Shown: positions 52,415 to 60,734 of the stretch, in pieces
Layout of the letters: each line of letters opens with the position of its first letter
Numbering within the stretch: the first letter of the stretch is position 1
NCBI GenBank assembly: GCA_965228625.1
Contig: OZ245829.1
Coordinates: 372,001-436,000, forward strand
Direction: 5' to 3'
Source: UBA2767 sp965228625
GTDB lineage: Bacteria; Pseudomonadota; Alphaproteobacteria; Rhizobiales; Methyloligellaceae
Length of the DNA stretch: 64,000 nucleotides
Program-made: the position numbers and the translations under genes
Notes under the pieces: generated by a model
The model's database searches: none
What the model saw: only the letters and a program-made list of their open reading frames with translations
What the model was told of the DNA's origin: nothing

Positions 52415-52818
52415 TAGCGGTCGTGTGGGATGACAGCGATCGGCACCAGTTCCACCAACAGTTCCGGCGCCACCAGACCCGGCACCTGGATAAGGATGCT
52501 GGCCGGAGCGATCTCCGGTGCGAGTTTCTCGGCACGCACCTTCTGGATCACCGGCAGGTCGTCAGGATTGAGGAAATAGATGGTCAAGGACACCATGTCC
52601 TCGAAGCGCCCGCCGACGGCCTTGAGGATGTGTTCCACATTGTCGAAGCACTGCCGGATCTGCGCCTCGCAGTCCCCCGCGCCGACGAGGTTCCCGTCGC
52701 CGTTCCATGCGACCTGTCCGGTCATATGCAGCGTCCTGCCCTCGGGCTGAACGACGCCGTGATTGAAGGCGCGGCCGAGCTGCGGCCAGCCCGTCGGCGG
52801 ATTGAAACGTGTGGTCAT
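52396..52818 (-). CDS. RidA/YjgF-family protein
   Basis: 140 residues from the ATG at 52818 (GGGGAGGAAGCC ahead). RidA features: GRTLHMTGQVAWNGDGNLVGAGDCEAQIRQCFDNVEHILKAVGGRFEDMVSLTIYFLN. Members hydrolyse reactive enamine/imine intermediates. The C-terminal catalytic-loop region ILIQVPGLVAPELLVELVPIAV lacks the usual RxxxVxxLP arginine pattern, so it may belong to a non-archetypal subgroup. Confidence 0.85.
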   Translation of the reverse strand: MTTRFNPPTGWPQLGRAFNHGVVQPEGRTLHMTGQVAWNGDGNLVGAGDCEAQIRQCFDNVEHILKAVGGRFEDMVSLTIYFLNPDDLPVIQKVRAEKLAPEIAPASILIQVPGLVAPELLVELVPIAVIPHDRYQRPAW

Positions 52819-52921
52819 GGCTTCCTCCCCGGAACGCGCGAGGCGCGCGGACCCTATCGCCGCAACACGGCTCCGCACAACCTGTTGATATTCGCGCCGG
52901 TCAACGGAATCGCTTTCCGCA

Positions 52922-53947
52922 TCACGTCCTGAACACGGGGCCTGCGCGATCACCGGCTGCGATCTGCTTCGACAGCCGAGATATCAGACCATTCAAGACA
53001 CGTGCGCGCGTATTACCACCGCCCGGAGCATGAAAGGGAAAGCGGCTTGCCAGTTCGAATGCAATCTCCGCTCTTGCCGCATTCGTCAAATCCGCGTTTG
53101 ACCCGAGGGTTGAGCGGACGAGCTCACGCGCGGTAACAAGGTATTCGCGCGTTGCGGCAACCAGTTTGTGCAGCGACGCTGGCGCGCCGTGCCCCTGGTA
53201 TGCAACCGTTTCGCGCGGCATCCGCTGCGCCAATGCGTCCAACTGAGCGAGCCATGTCATATGGCTATGGAAGGGCATGGGGATCTTGTTTCCCTGCACA
53301 AGATCGCCGGGAAAGATCACGTTGTGTTCGGGGATGTGAACGATTGCAGTCGCGTCGGCTTCGCCGGGCGTGAGCTCCAAAATCTCGAGCGTCAGGCCAC
53401 CAATCACAAGGCGCTGCCCGTGCGCCACGGTCGTGTCCGGCAAGCTCGAATTGATCTGGTCCTGTGACGCAAACCGCGCCCCATGTCGTTTCTTGCGTGC
53501 GGCGTTGAAACCGTGAACATCGTCGCCCATCGTCCTTATCGTGGTCGACGTCGCGTAGACGGTTGCGTCGGGAAACGCGCGCCGCAGAACCGGCAAACCA
53601 CCATAATGGTCAGTATGCGCATGAGTGACGAAAACCGCGATCACCGGCCTGTTTGATTTTCGAATGGCCTGCACAACATTTTCTGCCTCGGGCAACAACC
53701 GTTGCGCATCAAAAAGGACGAGGCCCGCCGGGGTCTCGATCCAATGCGTATTGACGCTGTCCACGTCCTTGGGATCAGACGCGTAGGACGTGATCATCAG
53801 GTCTTGCGCGTTCGACTGGTAGGCGGCGGCAACTCCCGGGCCCACCAATGGCGACGTTGCGGCGATACCGGCCAGAACTCCAGCCTGTCTCAGGAAGTCC
53901 CTGCGAGCATCCGAATGAGTGAGTAGTTTCATGGCTGTGCTATGCAT
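52922..53947 (-). CDS. MBL-fold metallo-hydrolase, exported by a Tat-like signal
   Basis: 341 residues. N-terminus DARRDFLRQAGVLAGIAATSPLVGPGVAAA is a twin-arginine-type signal. Metal motif VFVTHAHTDHYGGLPVLRRAF (HxHxDH) and later GDLVQGNKIPMP and YQGHGAPAS. It likely hydrolyses an ester, thioester or lactam in the periplasm. Start is at 53947 or 53932; neither has a strong ribosome site. Confidence 0.87.
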   Translation of the reverse strand: MHSTAMKLLTHSDARRDFLRQAGVLAGIAATSPLVGPGVAAAYQSNAQDLMITSYASDPKDVDSVNTHWIETPAGLVLFDAQRLLPEAENVVQAIRKSNRPVIAVFVTHAHTDHYGGLPVLRRAFPDATVYATSTTIRTMGDDVHGFNAARKKRHGARFASQDQINSSLPDTTVAHGQRLVIGGLTLEILELTPGEADATAIVHIPEHNVIFPGDLVQGNKIPMPFHSHMTWLAQLDALAQRMPRETVAYQGHGAPASLHKLVAATREYLVTARELVRSTLGSNADLTNAARAEIAFELASRFPFHAPGGGNTRARVLNGLISRLSKQIAAGDRAGPVFRT

Positions 53948-53985
53948 GGATTACGCCCCGTAGTGTAGAGGTGCAGCGGCCGCCG

Positions 53986-54411
53986 TCAGGCGGATGCTGT
54001 GCGCCCCATTCTGAAGACAAGAAAATTGTCCCGGTCCCTGAGCAGGAACAGAGCCAGCAGGGTCGCGATGAGCGGTACGCCCGCCCAGAACAGGTGGTTC
54101 GGCGGCGTGAACGGGTCGATCAGCCGGTTCCACGTGGTCAGCACGGACATGGTGTGGATGAGAAGCAGCGCGCCGTAGGTCCAGAAGCGGAACAGGCCCG
54201 CCATGAATGCGCCGATAAGCACCACCTGGGCGAGCCCGGTGATGAGCAGCGCCTCGTTGGACGGCGAGGTAAAGTAAAAGGTTTCCGCAACCCGGCGGGC
54301 GATCTCCGGGGCGAAGATCTTTTCGCTTGCCCAGATGAGAAAGAACACGCCCATCGAAAGGCGCATGACCGCCAGCGATATCTCCAGCGGCCTGTCGGTC
54401 TTCGTTGCCAT
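53986..54411 (-). CDS. DoxX-like membrane protein
   Basis: 141 residues from the ATG at 54411 (AAGGAGTACAAGAA upstream). Four hydrophobic helices with the DoxX-like start EISLAVMRLSMGVFFLIWASEKIFAPE. It is divergent from the TetR regulator, whose twin operators lie between them, so it is the probable target. Role in this family: membrane redox or quinone-linked processes, not established. Confidence 0.8.
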   Translation of the reverse strand: MATKTDRPLEISLAVMRLSMGVFFLIWASEKIFAPEIARRVAETFYFTSPSNEALLITGLAQVVLIGAFMAGLFRFWTYGALLLIHTMSVLTTWNRLIDPFTPPNHLFWAGVPLIATLLALFLLRDRDNFLVFRMGRTASA

Positions 54412-54469
54412 TTTCTTGTACTCCTTTTCGGTTCGTGACCGTCCCCCTGCACAGGCGCGCGGCACAATG

Positions 54470-54516
54470 TTTGACAGTAGTGTCAAAGATATTGAATGTT
54501 TGACACAAATGTCAAA
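54470..54516. promoter_or_regulatory. Twin TetR operators
   Basis: Two copies of TTTGACA-N4-TGTCAAA, at 54470-54487 and 54499-54516, each a perfect 7-bp inverted repeat. Flanks are also repeated (AATG ... GAT). Centres are 29 bp apart, between the DoxX-like gene start (54411) and the TetR start (54577), so both promoters would be covered. Confidence 0.75.
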
Positions 54517-54576
54517 GATGAGGATGTTGAACTTCACACACGGTTTCGTGAAGCTGCTGCAAACCGGAAAAGGCGC

Positions 54577-55164
54577 ATGTCAGGCGTAAAAAAATTCGAC
54601 GAGGGCACGGTCATCGCGCGCGCCATGACGCTGTTCTGGGAGAAGGGGTACGGCGCCACGACCATGTCCGATCTGGCCGAGGCCACGGGAGTCCTGCGCG
54701 GCAGCCTGTACAACGCCTATGGCGACAAGGACGGCATCTTGTTGCGGGCGCTCGACTGCTACGCCGAGCAGCAGGGTGCCCCGGCCCGAGATGCGCTTGC
54801 GGCATCGGACGTACGCACGGCAATTCGCGGTTTTCTCGATGCGCACATCGCCCGCATGGCGAACAAAGACAACCCGAGCGGGTGCCTGATGTGCCAGATG
54901 GCGCTTGAGCTCGGCGAACGGGATAGTGAAATCGCGGACAAGGTGCGCATGCAGTTCCAGCGGACGGAGACGGCTCTTGGCGATGCCTTGCGCGCCGGAC
55001 AGGACAGCGGCCAGCTTGCCGCGACCGCAAACGTCACCGAGCTGGCCCGTTTCTATCTCGGCGTGTCCCGTGGCATGGCGGTGATGCACCGAGCCTACCG
55101 CGATCTTGACGCCGTACGCGACGCGGCACGCGCATCACTTCGACTTCTGGATTGTCCAGCATGA
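54577..55164 (+). CDS. TetR-family regulator
   Basis: 195 residues from the ATG at 54577 (AAAAGG ahead); an upstream in-frame start at 54496 would sit inside the operator. N-terminal helix-turn-helix: VIARAMTLFWEKGYGATTMSDLAEATGVLRGSLYNAYGDKDGIL. The C-terminal part has a MNC-like segment GCLMCQMALELGERD, common in the YcfQ/TetR_C_6-type. It probably represses itself and the divergent DoxX-like gene. Confidence 0.92.
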   Translation: MSGVKKFDEGTVIARAMTLFWEKGYGATTMSDLAEATGVLRGSLYNAYGDKDGILLRALDCYAEQQGAPARDALAASDVRTAIRGFLDAHIARMANKDNPSGCLMCQMALELGERDSEIADKVRMQFQRTETALGDALRAGQDSGQLAATANVTELARFYLGVSRGMAVMHRAYRDLDAVRDAARASLRLLDCPA

Positions 55165-55446
55165 TGTCCCGCAGTTCTCATGTGTTTGGGGCGGCTTACC
55201 GGATGATTGCCGGCCCGAATCCCGCAAACAGCGCAAAGCAGTGCGATACAACCATGGCGTGCAACTCGTTGAAAATACTCGTAATATTACTGCCTAATTG
55301 TGCCTGAAAAGCCACACTGCCCAAAAAATCGGCACGCTAAACAGGTGAAACCGGTCATATAGCACTGCACTTTCTTGCTCGCGACACGCGCACGCCCGTA
55401 ATCTTCTCTACCAGAAAACAAGAAGCTACCCTCGGGGGGTGCTGGG
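55165..55446 (+). promoter_or_regulatory. Intergenic region ahead of the autotransporter array
   Basis: 282 bp. It contains the perfect 10-bp palindrome GTAATATTAC within an AT-rich patch, and a possible TTGAAA-N18-CCTAAT promoter overlapping it; both are tentative. CGGGGGGTG ahead of 55447 is the ribosome site of copy 1. Confidence 0.35.
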
Positions 55447-58017
55447 ATGGCCGTCAGCCTCAGACAGTTGGCGATCTGGATGTGCGTCGCGTGCGTTGCG
55501 CTGTGCGCGAGCCTGCCTGCCCGCGCCACGGGCGATTTCGGCAACTCCGGCAAATTCGTCGGCTGGTGGGAGCTGGGCGGTTTCTACGGCACGGACGATT
55601 CCAGCCGCGGCGAGATCGTGCTGTTCACGCCTTTGATGCAATCCGCCACGACGCTGTTCTTCCTCGATGCCAGAGGAAAACTCTTCGAAGAAGACGTGCA
55701 GGAAGCCAACCTCGCACTCGGCTACCGCCAGATGATGGCGTCGGGCTGGAACCTCGGTTTGTGGGCGGGCTGGGATGTCCGCGACACGGAGATCGACAAC
55801 ACCTTCCACCAGGTGTCTTTCGGGCTTGAAGCTCTGAGCGAGCGTTTCGATCTGCGCGTCAACGGTTATGTGCCGGTGACGGATCCCAAGGGGTCTCCGT
55901 CAACGGCGGAAGTTGTCCTGCAGGGCAACAACATTTTCCTGATCGGCGGCGAAGAGGTGGCCCTCTACGGCATCGACGGTGAAGTCGGCATGCTCCTGTT
56001 CGGCGGCACCCGTGGTGGTGGCGGTCTCAAGGGCGCGCCCGCGCCTGCAAGGCGCCATGAGCTCCGTGGCTATGTCGGCGGCTTCTGGTTCGACGACGAC
56101 GACGCCATCGAAGAGGTGGCCGGACCCAAGGGCCGTCTGGAGTATCGCATCAACGACATCGTGTCCTCCCTGCCCGGCTCCCGCCTGACGATCGAGAGCC
56201 AACTCTCCTATGACGAGGTCCGCGACACCAAGTTCGAGATCGGCGCGCGGCTCAGAATTCCGTTCGGGGCGCGCGGGTCCGACGCGGCCCTGCGCACGGC
56301 CTCGCTCAATGCCCAGGAACTCAGGATGATCGAGGGTCTTGAGCGCGACACCGACATCATCACCGTACGCAGCAAGGAAGAGAACGTCATCGACGACGCC
56401 ACCGATGTGGCGCTGACTTCGGTGAGCTTCGCCAAGAACGCCAACCAGTTTGCGAATGCGGTCGATGCGGGCGGCAACCGTCTCATCATCCTGCAGCGCA
56501 ACGGCGCACAGATCGATGTCTCGGCCACGGACGGTCAGCAGCTCAAGAACAACCAGACGGTTCAGGGCGGCGCCAGCACGATCCTCGTGCGCGGCGCGAA
56601 GTCCGGCGTCGTCGCTCCCTTCACCGCGCCCGGCAAGCGCCCGACGCTCTTCACCGATGACGTCAATCCGCTCACCGGTGCCATCACGATGGCCAGCAAC
56701 ACGCATCTCGCGGGCGTAAACATCCGGGGTGTTGGCGACACGACCACCCAGGTCGATGGCAACAATGGCATCACTGTCGACAGCGCCAGCAATGTGGTGA
56801 TCGAGCAGACCGACATCCGCCGAATGGGCGAGGATGCCATCCGGCTTTTCGAGAACAACTCCGATGTGCGCATATATCACGCCGATATCTCGAACATATT
56901 CGATGACGGTATTGAACTGGACGGCGGCAATTCGGACATCACCCTCAAACACATTGCCATCAGCGATACGGGCGTTGACGGCAGAGGTGTTACCATTCGC
57001 CGCGATAACCGGAACATCACGGTGGAGGACGCCACCATCCGGCGGACCGGACAAATTGGCCTCTCCACCCTCGGCAGCACAAACGTCACCTTCAGGGACA
57101 TCACCATCGCCGGTGGCAACGACAACGGCATCTTCCTCGATAACGATAACAGGAATGTCACGATCGAGAACGCCACCATCACCGACAGGGTGTTTGGTAT
57201 CAGCTTTGACGGCGGCAACAGGAACGTCACGATCAGGAATGTCCGCATTGACAACACCACAGCAAACGGCATCGAAGGCGATGAGGACACCCGAAATGTA
57301 ACGTTCGAGGATGTCACCATCACGAATGCGGGCGGGCCCGGCATAAACTTCACCGACAACAACCGCAACTTCACGTTCCGCAACATCAACATCGACAACG
57401 TGGGCGGGCAGGGTATTACTTTCGGGGACAACAACTCGAATATCACGATCCGCGACGTGGACATCCGGGACGCCACGTTCCAGGGCATCGGCTTTGACAA
57501 CAACAACAGCAACGTCACGATCCGTAATTCGAGCATCGCCGGTACGGTCAACTTCGGCATCGTGTTTAACAACAACAACAGCAACGTCACGATCCGCAAT
57601 TCGAGCATCGCCGGTACGGTCAATTTCGGCATCGTGTTTGACAACAACAACAGCAACGTCACGGTGTCGGGCAACACGATCTCGAACGTCGCCGCCGATG
57701 GCATACTCTTCAACGGCGGGAACAGCGCCACGATCACCGGCAACACGCTGACTGACATTGACGGTGAAGCGATCGACGTCGGCGGCGCCTTAGCCAACAC
57801 GCTCACCATCACCGACAACACTTTCGCGGGCACCATCGGGGGCTCCGTCGTCGAGTTCGACGGCGTGGTCGACACACTGCTCGACGGCAGCGGCAATCAG
57901 CTCGCGCCGGGCGTGGTCGTCGTCGGCTCGCTCTGCGAGTTGGGAGGCGCGGCGGGCTTTGTCGGCACGCTCGAGATCGGCAACCAGACCTTCGTGAACG
58001 GCGTGGGATGCACCTGA
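55447..58017 (+). CDS. Inverse-autotransporter-like barrel with beta-helix passenger, copy 1
   Basis: 856 residues. Signal peptide 1-27 (ending LPARA). Residues about 30-290 match the inverse-autotransporter beta-domain: FTPLMQSATTLFFLDARGKL, NLALGYRQMMASGWNLGLWAGWDVRDTEIDNTFHQVSFGLEALSERFDLRVNGYVPVTD. From about 345 an Asn-rich right-handed beta-helix follows (dozens of NNSNVTI/NRNVTIRN turns). The C-terminal cap is VVVGSLCEL...GNQTFVNGVGCT with two cysteines. The barrel would anchor the protein in the outer membrane and export the helix. First of a coupled array. Confidence 0.85.
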   Translation: MAVSLRQLAIWMCVACVALCASLPARATGDFGNSGKFVGWWELGGFYGTDDSSRGEIVLFTPLMQSATTLFFLDARGKLFEEDVQEANLALGYRQMMASGWNLGLWAGWDVRDTEIDNTFHQVSFGLEALSERFDLRVNGYVPVTDPKGSPSTAEVVLQGNNIFLIGGEEVALYGIDGEVGMLLFGGTRGGGGLKGAPAPARRHELRGYVGGFWFDDDDAIEEVAGPKGRLEYRINDIVSSLPGSRLTIESQLSYDEVRDTKFEIGARLRIPFGARGSDAALRTASLNAQELRMIEGLERDTDIITVRSKEENVIDDATDVALTSVSFAKNANQFANAVDAGGNRLIILQRNGAQIDVSATDGQQLKNNQTVQGGASTILVRGAKSGVVAPFTAPGKRPTLFTDDVNPLTGAITMASNTHLAGVNIRGVGDTTTQVDGNNGITVDSASNVVIEQTDIRRMGEDAIRLFENNSDVRIYHADISNIFDDGIELDGGNSDITLKHIAISDTGVDGRGVTIRRDNRNITVEDATIRRTGQIGLSTLGSTNVTFRDITIAGGNDNGIFLDNDNRNVTIENATITDRVFGISFDGGNRNVTIRNVRIDNTTANGIEGDEDTRNVTFEDVTITNAGGPGINFTDNNRNFTFRNINIDNVGGQGITFGDNNSNITIRDVDIRDATFQGIGFDNNNSNVTIRNSSIAGTVNFGIVFNNNNSNVTIRNSSIAGTVNFGIVFDNNNSNVTVSGNTISNVAADGILFNGGNSATITGNTLTDIDGEAIDVGGALANTLTITDNTFAGTIGGSVVEFDGVVDTLLDGSGNQLAPGVVVVGSLCELGGAAGFVGTLEIGNQTFVNGVGCT
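57496..57639 (+). repeat. 72-bp tandem duplication inside copy 1
   Basis: Two adjacent 72-bp units (57496-57567, 57568-57639), nearly identical, encode the 24-residue beta-helix turn N/D-NNNSNVTIRNSSIAGTVNF-GIVF. A third unit start follows at 57640. It is a recent in-frame expansion of the passenger. Confidence 0.9.
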
Positions 58018-60734
58018 TGCTGATCCGTCGCGCCATAGTCTTCTCCGTGGCCCTGTTGCTCATGCTGTGCGCGAGCCTGCCCGCGCGTGCCTCCGGCGAG
58101 TTCGGCGGTTCCGGCAAGTTCGTCGGCTGGTGGGAGCTGGGTGGCTTCTACGGCACGGATGATTCCAGCCGCGGCGAAATCGTCCTGTTCACACCTTTGA
58201 TGCAATCGGCCACGACCCTGTTCTTCCTCGATGCCAGAGGCAAACTCTTCGAAGAGGACGTGCAGGAAGCCAATCTGGCGCTTGGTTACAGGCAAATGAT
58301 GCCCTCGGGCTGGAACCTGGGTCTGTGGGCCGGTTGGGACGTCCGCGATACGGAAGTCGACAACACCTTCCACCAGATCTCTTTCGGCGTCGAAGCCCTG
58401 TCGGAGCGGTTTGATGTGCGCGTGAACGGTTATGTGCCGGTCACCGACCCGAAAGGCTCGCCGGATTTGGCCGAAGTGTTCCTGCGCGGCAACAACATCC
58501 TCATGGTCGGCGGTGAGGAAGTGGCCCTTTATGGCATCGATGGTGAGATCGGCATGCTGCTGTTCAGCCGTAATCGCGGTGGCGGTGGCGGATTGAAAGG
58601 CGCCCCGGCGGCCGCGAAGCGCCATGAGTTGAGAGGCTATGTGGGCGGCTTCTGGTTCGACGATGACGACGCCATCGACGAGGTGGCGGGTCCCAAGGGC
58701 CGTCTCGAATACCGCATCAACGATATCGTCTCCTCCCTGCCCGGCTCCCGCCTGACGATCGAGAGCGAAGTCTCCTATGACGAGGTGCGCGACACCAAAT
58801 TCGAGATCGGTGCCCGACTGAGGATCCCCTTCGGCACGCGCGGGTCCGATGCGGCCCTGCGCACCGCCTCTCTTAATGCCCAGGAACTCAGAATGATCGA
58901 GGGTCTGGAGCGCGACACCGACATCATCACGGTCCAGAGCAAGGAAGAAAGCGTCATTGACAACGCCACCAATGTGGCGATGAACGCGGTGAGCTTCGCC
59001 AGCAACGCCAACCAGTTCGCCAATGCGGTCGACAAGGGCGGCAACCGGCTGATCATCCTGCAGAAGGGCAGCCAACGCATTGACGTCTCAGCAACGAACG
59101 GCCAGCAGCTTCAGAAAAACCAGACCGTCCAGGGCGGTGCCAGCACGATCCTCATGCGCGGCGCGCGCACCGGCACCGTCGCCGGCTTCAGGGCACCCGG
59201 CAGCCGCCCGACACTCTTCAGTGATGACGTCAATCCGCTCACTGGCGCCATCACGATGGCCAGCAACACACATCTCGCCGGGGTAAACATCCGGGGTGCT
59301 GGCGGTCAGAATACCAGCGTGCCGGGGAATAATGGCATCGTCGCCGACGGTGCCAATAATGTGGTGATCGAGCAGACCGACATCCGCAAAATAGGTGACG
59401 TTGGCATCCAGCTCTTCGACAACAACTCGGATGTGCGCATCTATCACACCGATTTGTCCAACATCCGCGATGAAGCCATTGAGGTGGACGGGACCAACAA
59501 TTCGGATATCACCCTCAAACACATTGCCATCACCGATACGGGCCCCGGTGGCAGAGGCATCGACTTTGACTTCGGCAACCGGAATATCCTGGTCGAAGAC
59601 GCCACCATCCGGCGAGCCGGACAAATCGCCCTCTCCACCGATGGGAACACAAACGTCACCTTCCGCGACATCACCATTGCCGGTGGTGGCGACGACTTCG
59701 GCATTCTCCTTACTGACCTTAATGGCGAGAACAGGAATGTCACGATCGAGAACGCCACCATCACCGACAGGTTCAATGGTATCGCCATTTCCTCAAACAA
59801 CCGGAACGTCACGATCAGGAATGTCAGAATTGACAGCACCACAGGAAGCGGCATCCTTGGCAACGACAACGGCCGTAATTTTACATTCGAGGACATCACC
59901 ATCACGAATGCGGGCGGGGCGGGCATCAGCTTGGGCAGCAACCACCGCAACTTCACGTTCCGTAATGTCAACATCGACAATGTCGCCGGCAACGGTATTG
60001 CTTTCAGAGACAACAACGACAACGTGTCGTTCGAGAACGTAAACATCACCGATACCGGCGGCGCGGGTATCCGCTTCACCAACAACAACCGTAACATCGC
60101 GATCCACAATGTCGATATCAGAGATAACGGCGGCGCCGGGATCACTCTCTCCAACGACAACTCGAACGTCGCGTTCATGGACGTGAAAATCCTGAACACT
60201 GGCAGTTCCGGCATCAATTTCAATAGCCGCAACACCGACATTTCCTTCATGAATGTCGACATCATCAATCCTGGAACCACCGGCATTAACTTCAATAGCG
60301 ACAACACGGCCACATTGGAGGACGTGAGTGTGAGGAACACTACTTTCAGCACAGGCATCAACTTCGCCAGCAGAAACAGGGTCACGTTCCGCAGGGTCTC
60401 GGTCGACAATGTCGGGAACGACGGGATCAACTTCGCCAGTGACAACCGCGTGGTCATTTCCGATACGACGATATCGAATGTTGGTGACGGTTTCGGCGAC
60501 GACGCGCTGAGCTTCGGTGCGAACAACACGGTCGACATCAACAACACGACCTTCGACGGCACCATCGGTAACGACATTCTCGAAGTAAGTGGTGCCGGCA
60601 ACGTCATCAACGGCGCCAACAATCCGAACAACGCCACCGTCGGCGGCTTTGTCTGCGACACCAACGGCAACGGCTTCACCGGCACGCTCTCCATCGGCAA
60701 CCAGACCTTCGTCAACGGCGCGGGGTGTAACTGA
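58017..60734 (+). CDS. Inverse-autotransporter-like barrel with beta-helix passenger, copy 2
   Basis: 905 residues from the ATG at 58017, which shares its A with the stop of copy 1 (TGATG); an ATG 9 nt earlier is less likely. Signal peptide ends LPARA (about 25). Barrel as in copy 1 but with SPDLAEVFLRGNNILMVGG in place of SPSTAEVVLQGNNIFLIGG. Passenger from about 345 is Asn-rich beta-helix. Its C-terminus differs from copies 1 and 3 (NVINGANNPNNATVGGFVC ... GAGCN), keeping two cysteines. Translationally coupled to its neighbours. Confidence 0.85.
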   Translation: MLIRRAIVFSVALLLMLCASLPARASGEFGGSGKFVGWWELGGFYGTDDSSRGEIVLFTPLMQSATTLFFLDARGKLFEEDVQEANLALGYRQMMPSGWNLGLWAGWDVRDTEVDNTFHQISFGVEALSERFDVRVNGYVPVTDPKGSPDLAEVFLRGNNILMVGGEEVALYGIDGEIGMLLFSRNRGGGGGLKGAPAAAKRHELRGYVGGFWFDDDDAIDEVAGPKGRLEYRINDIVSSLPGSRLTIESEVSYDEVRDTKFEIGARLRIPFGTRGSDAALRTASLNAQELRMIEGLERDTDIITVQSKEESVIDNATNVAMNAVSFASNANQFANAVDKGGNRLIILQKGSQRIDVSATNGQQLQKNQTVQGGASTILMRGARTGTVAGFRAPGSRPTLFSDDVNPLTGAITMASNTHLAGVNIRGAGGQNTSVPGNNGIVADGANNVVIEQTDIRKIGDVGIQLFDNNSDVRIYHTDLSNIRDEAIEVDGTNNSDITLKHIAITDTGPGGRGIDFDFGNRNILVEDATIRRAGQIALSTDGNTNVTFRDITIAGGGDDFGILLTDLNGENRNVTIENATITDRFNGIAISSNNRNVTIRNVRIDSTTGSGILGNDNGRNFTFEDITITNAGGAGISLGSNHRNFTFRNVNIDNVAGNGIAFRDNNDNVSFENVNITDTGGAGIRFTNNNRNIAIHNVDIRDNGGAGITLSNDNSNVAFMDVKILNTGSSGINFNSRNTDISFMNVDIINPGTTGINFNSDNTATLEDVSVRNTTFSTGINFASRNRVTFRRVSVDNVGNDGINFASDNRVVISDTTISNVGDGFGDDALSFGANNTVDINNTTFDGTIGNDILEVSGAGNVINGANNPNNATVGGFVCDTNGNGFTGTLSIGNQTFVNGAGCN

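Noticed and set aside
56877..57896. Repetitive antisense frames and CRISPR-like spacing in the passenger region
   Set aside because: Repeats are codon-phased NNSNVT beta-helix turns with variable units and no constant repeat-spacer pattern.
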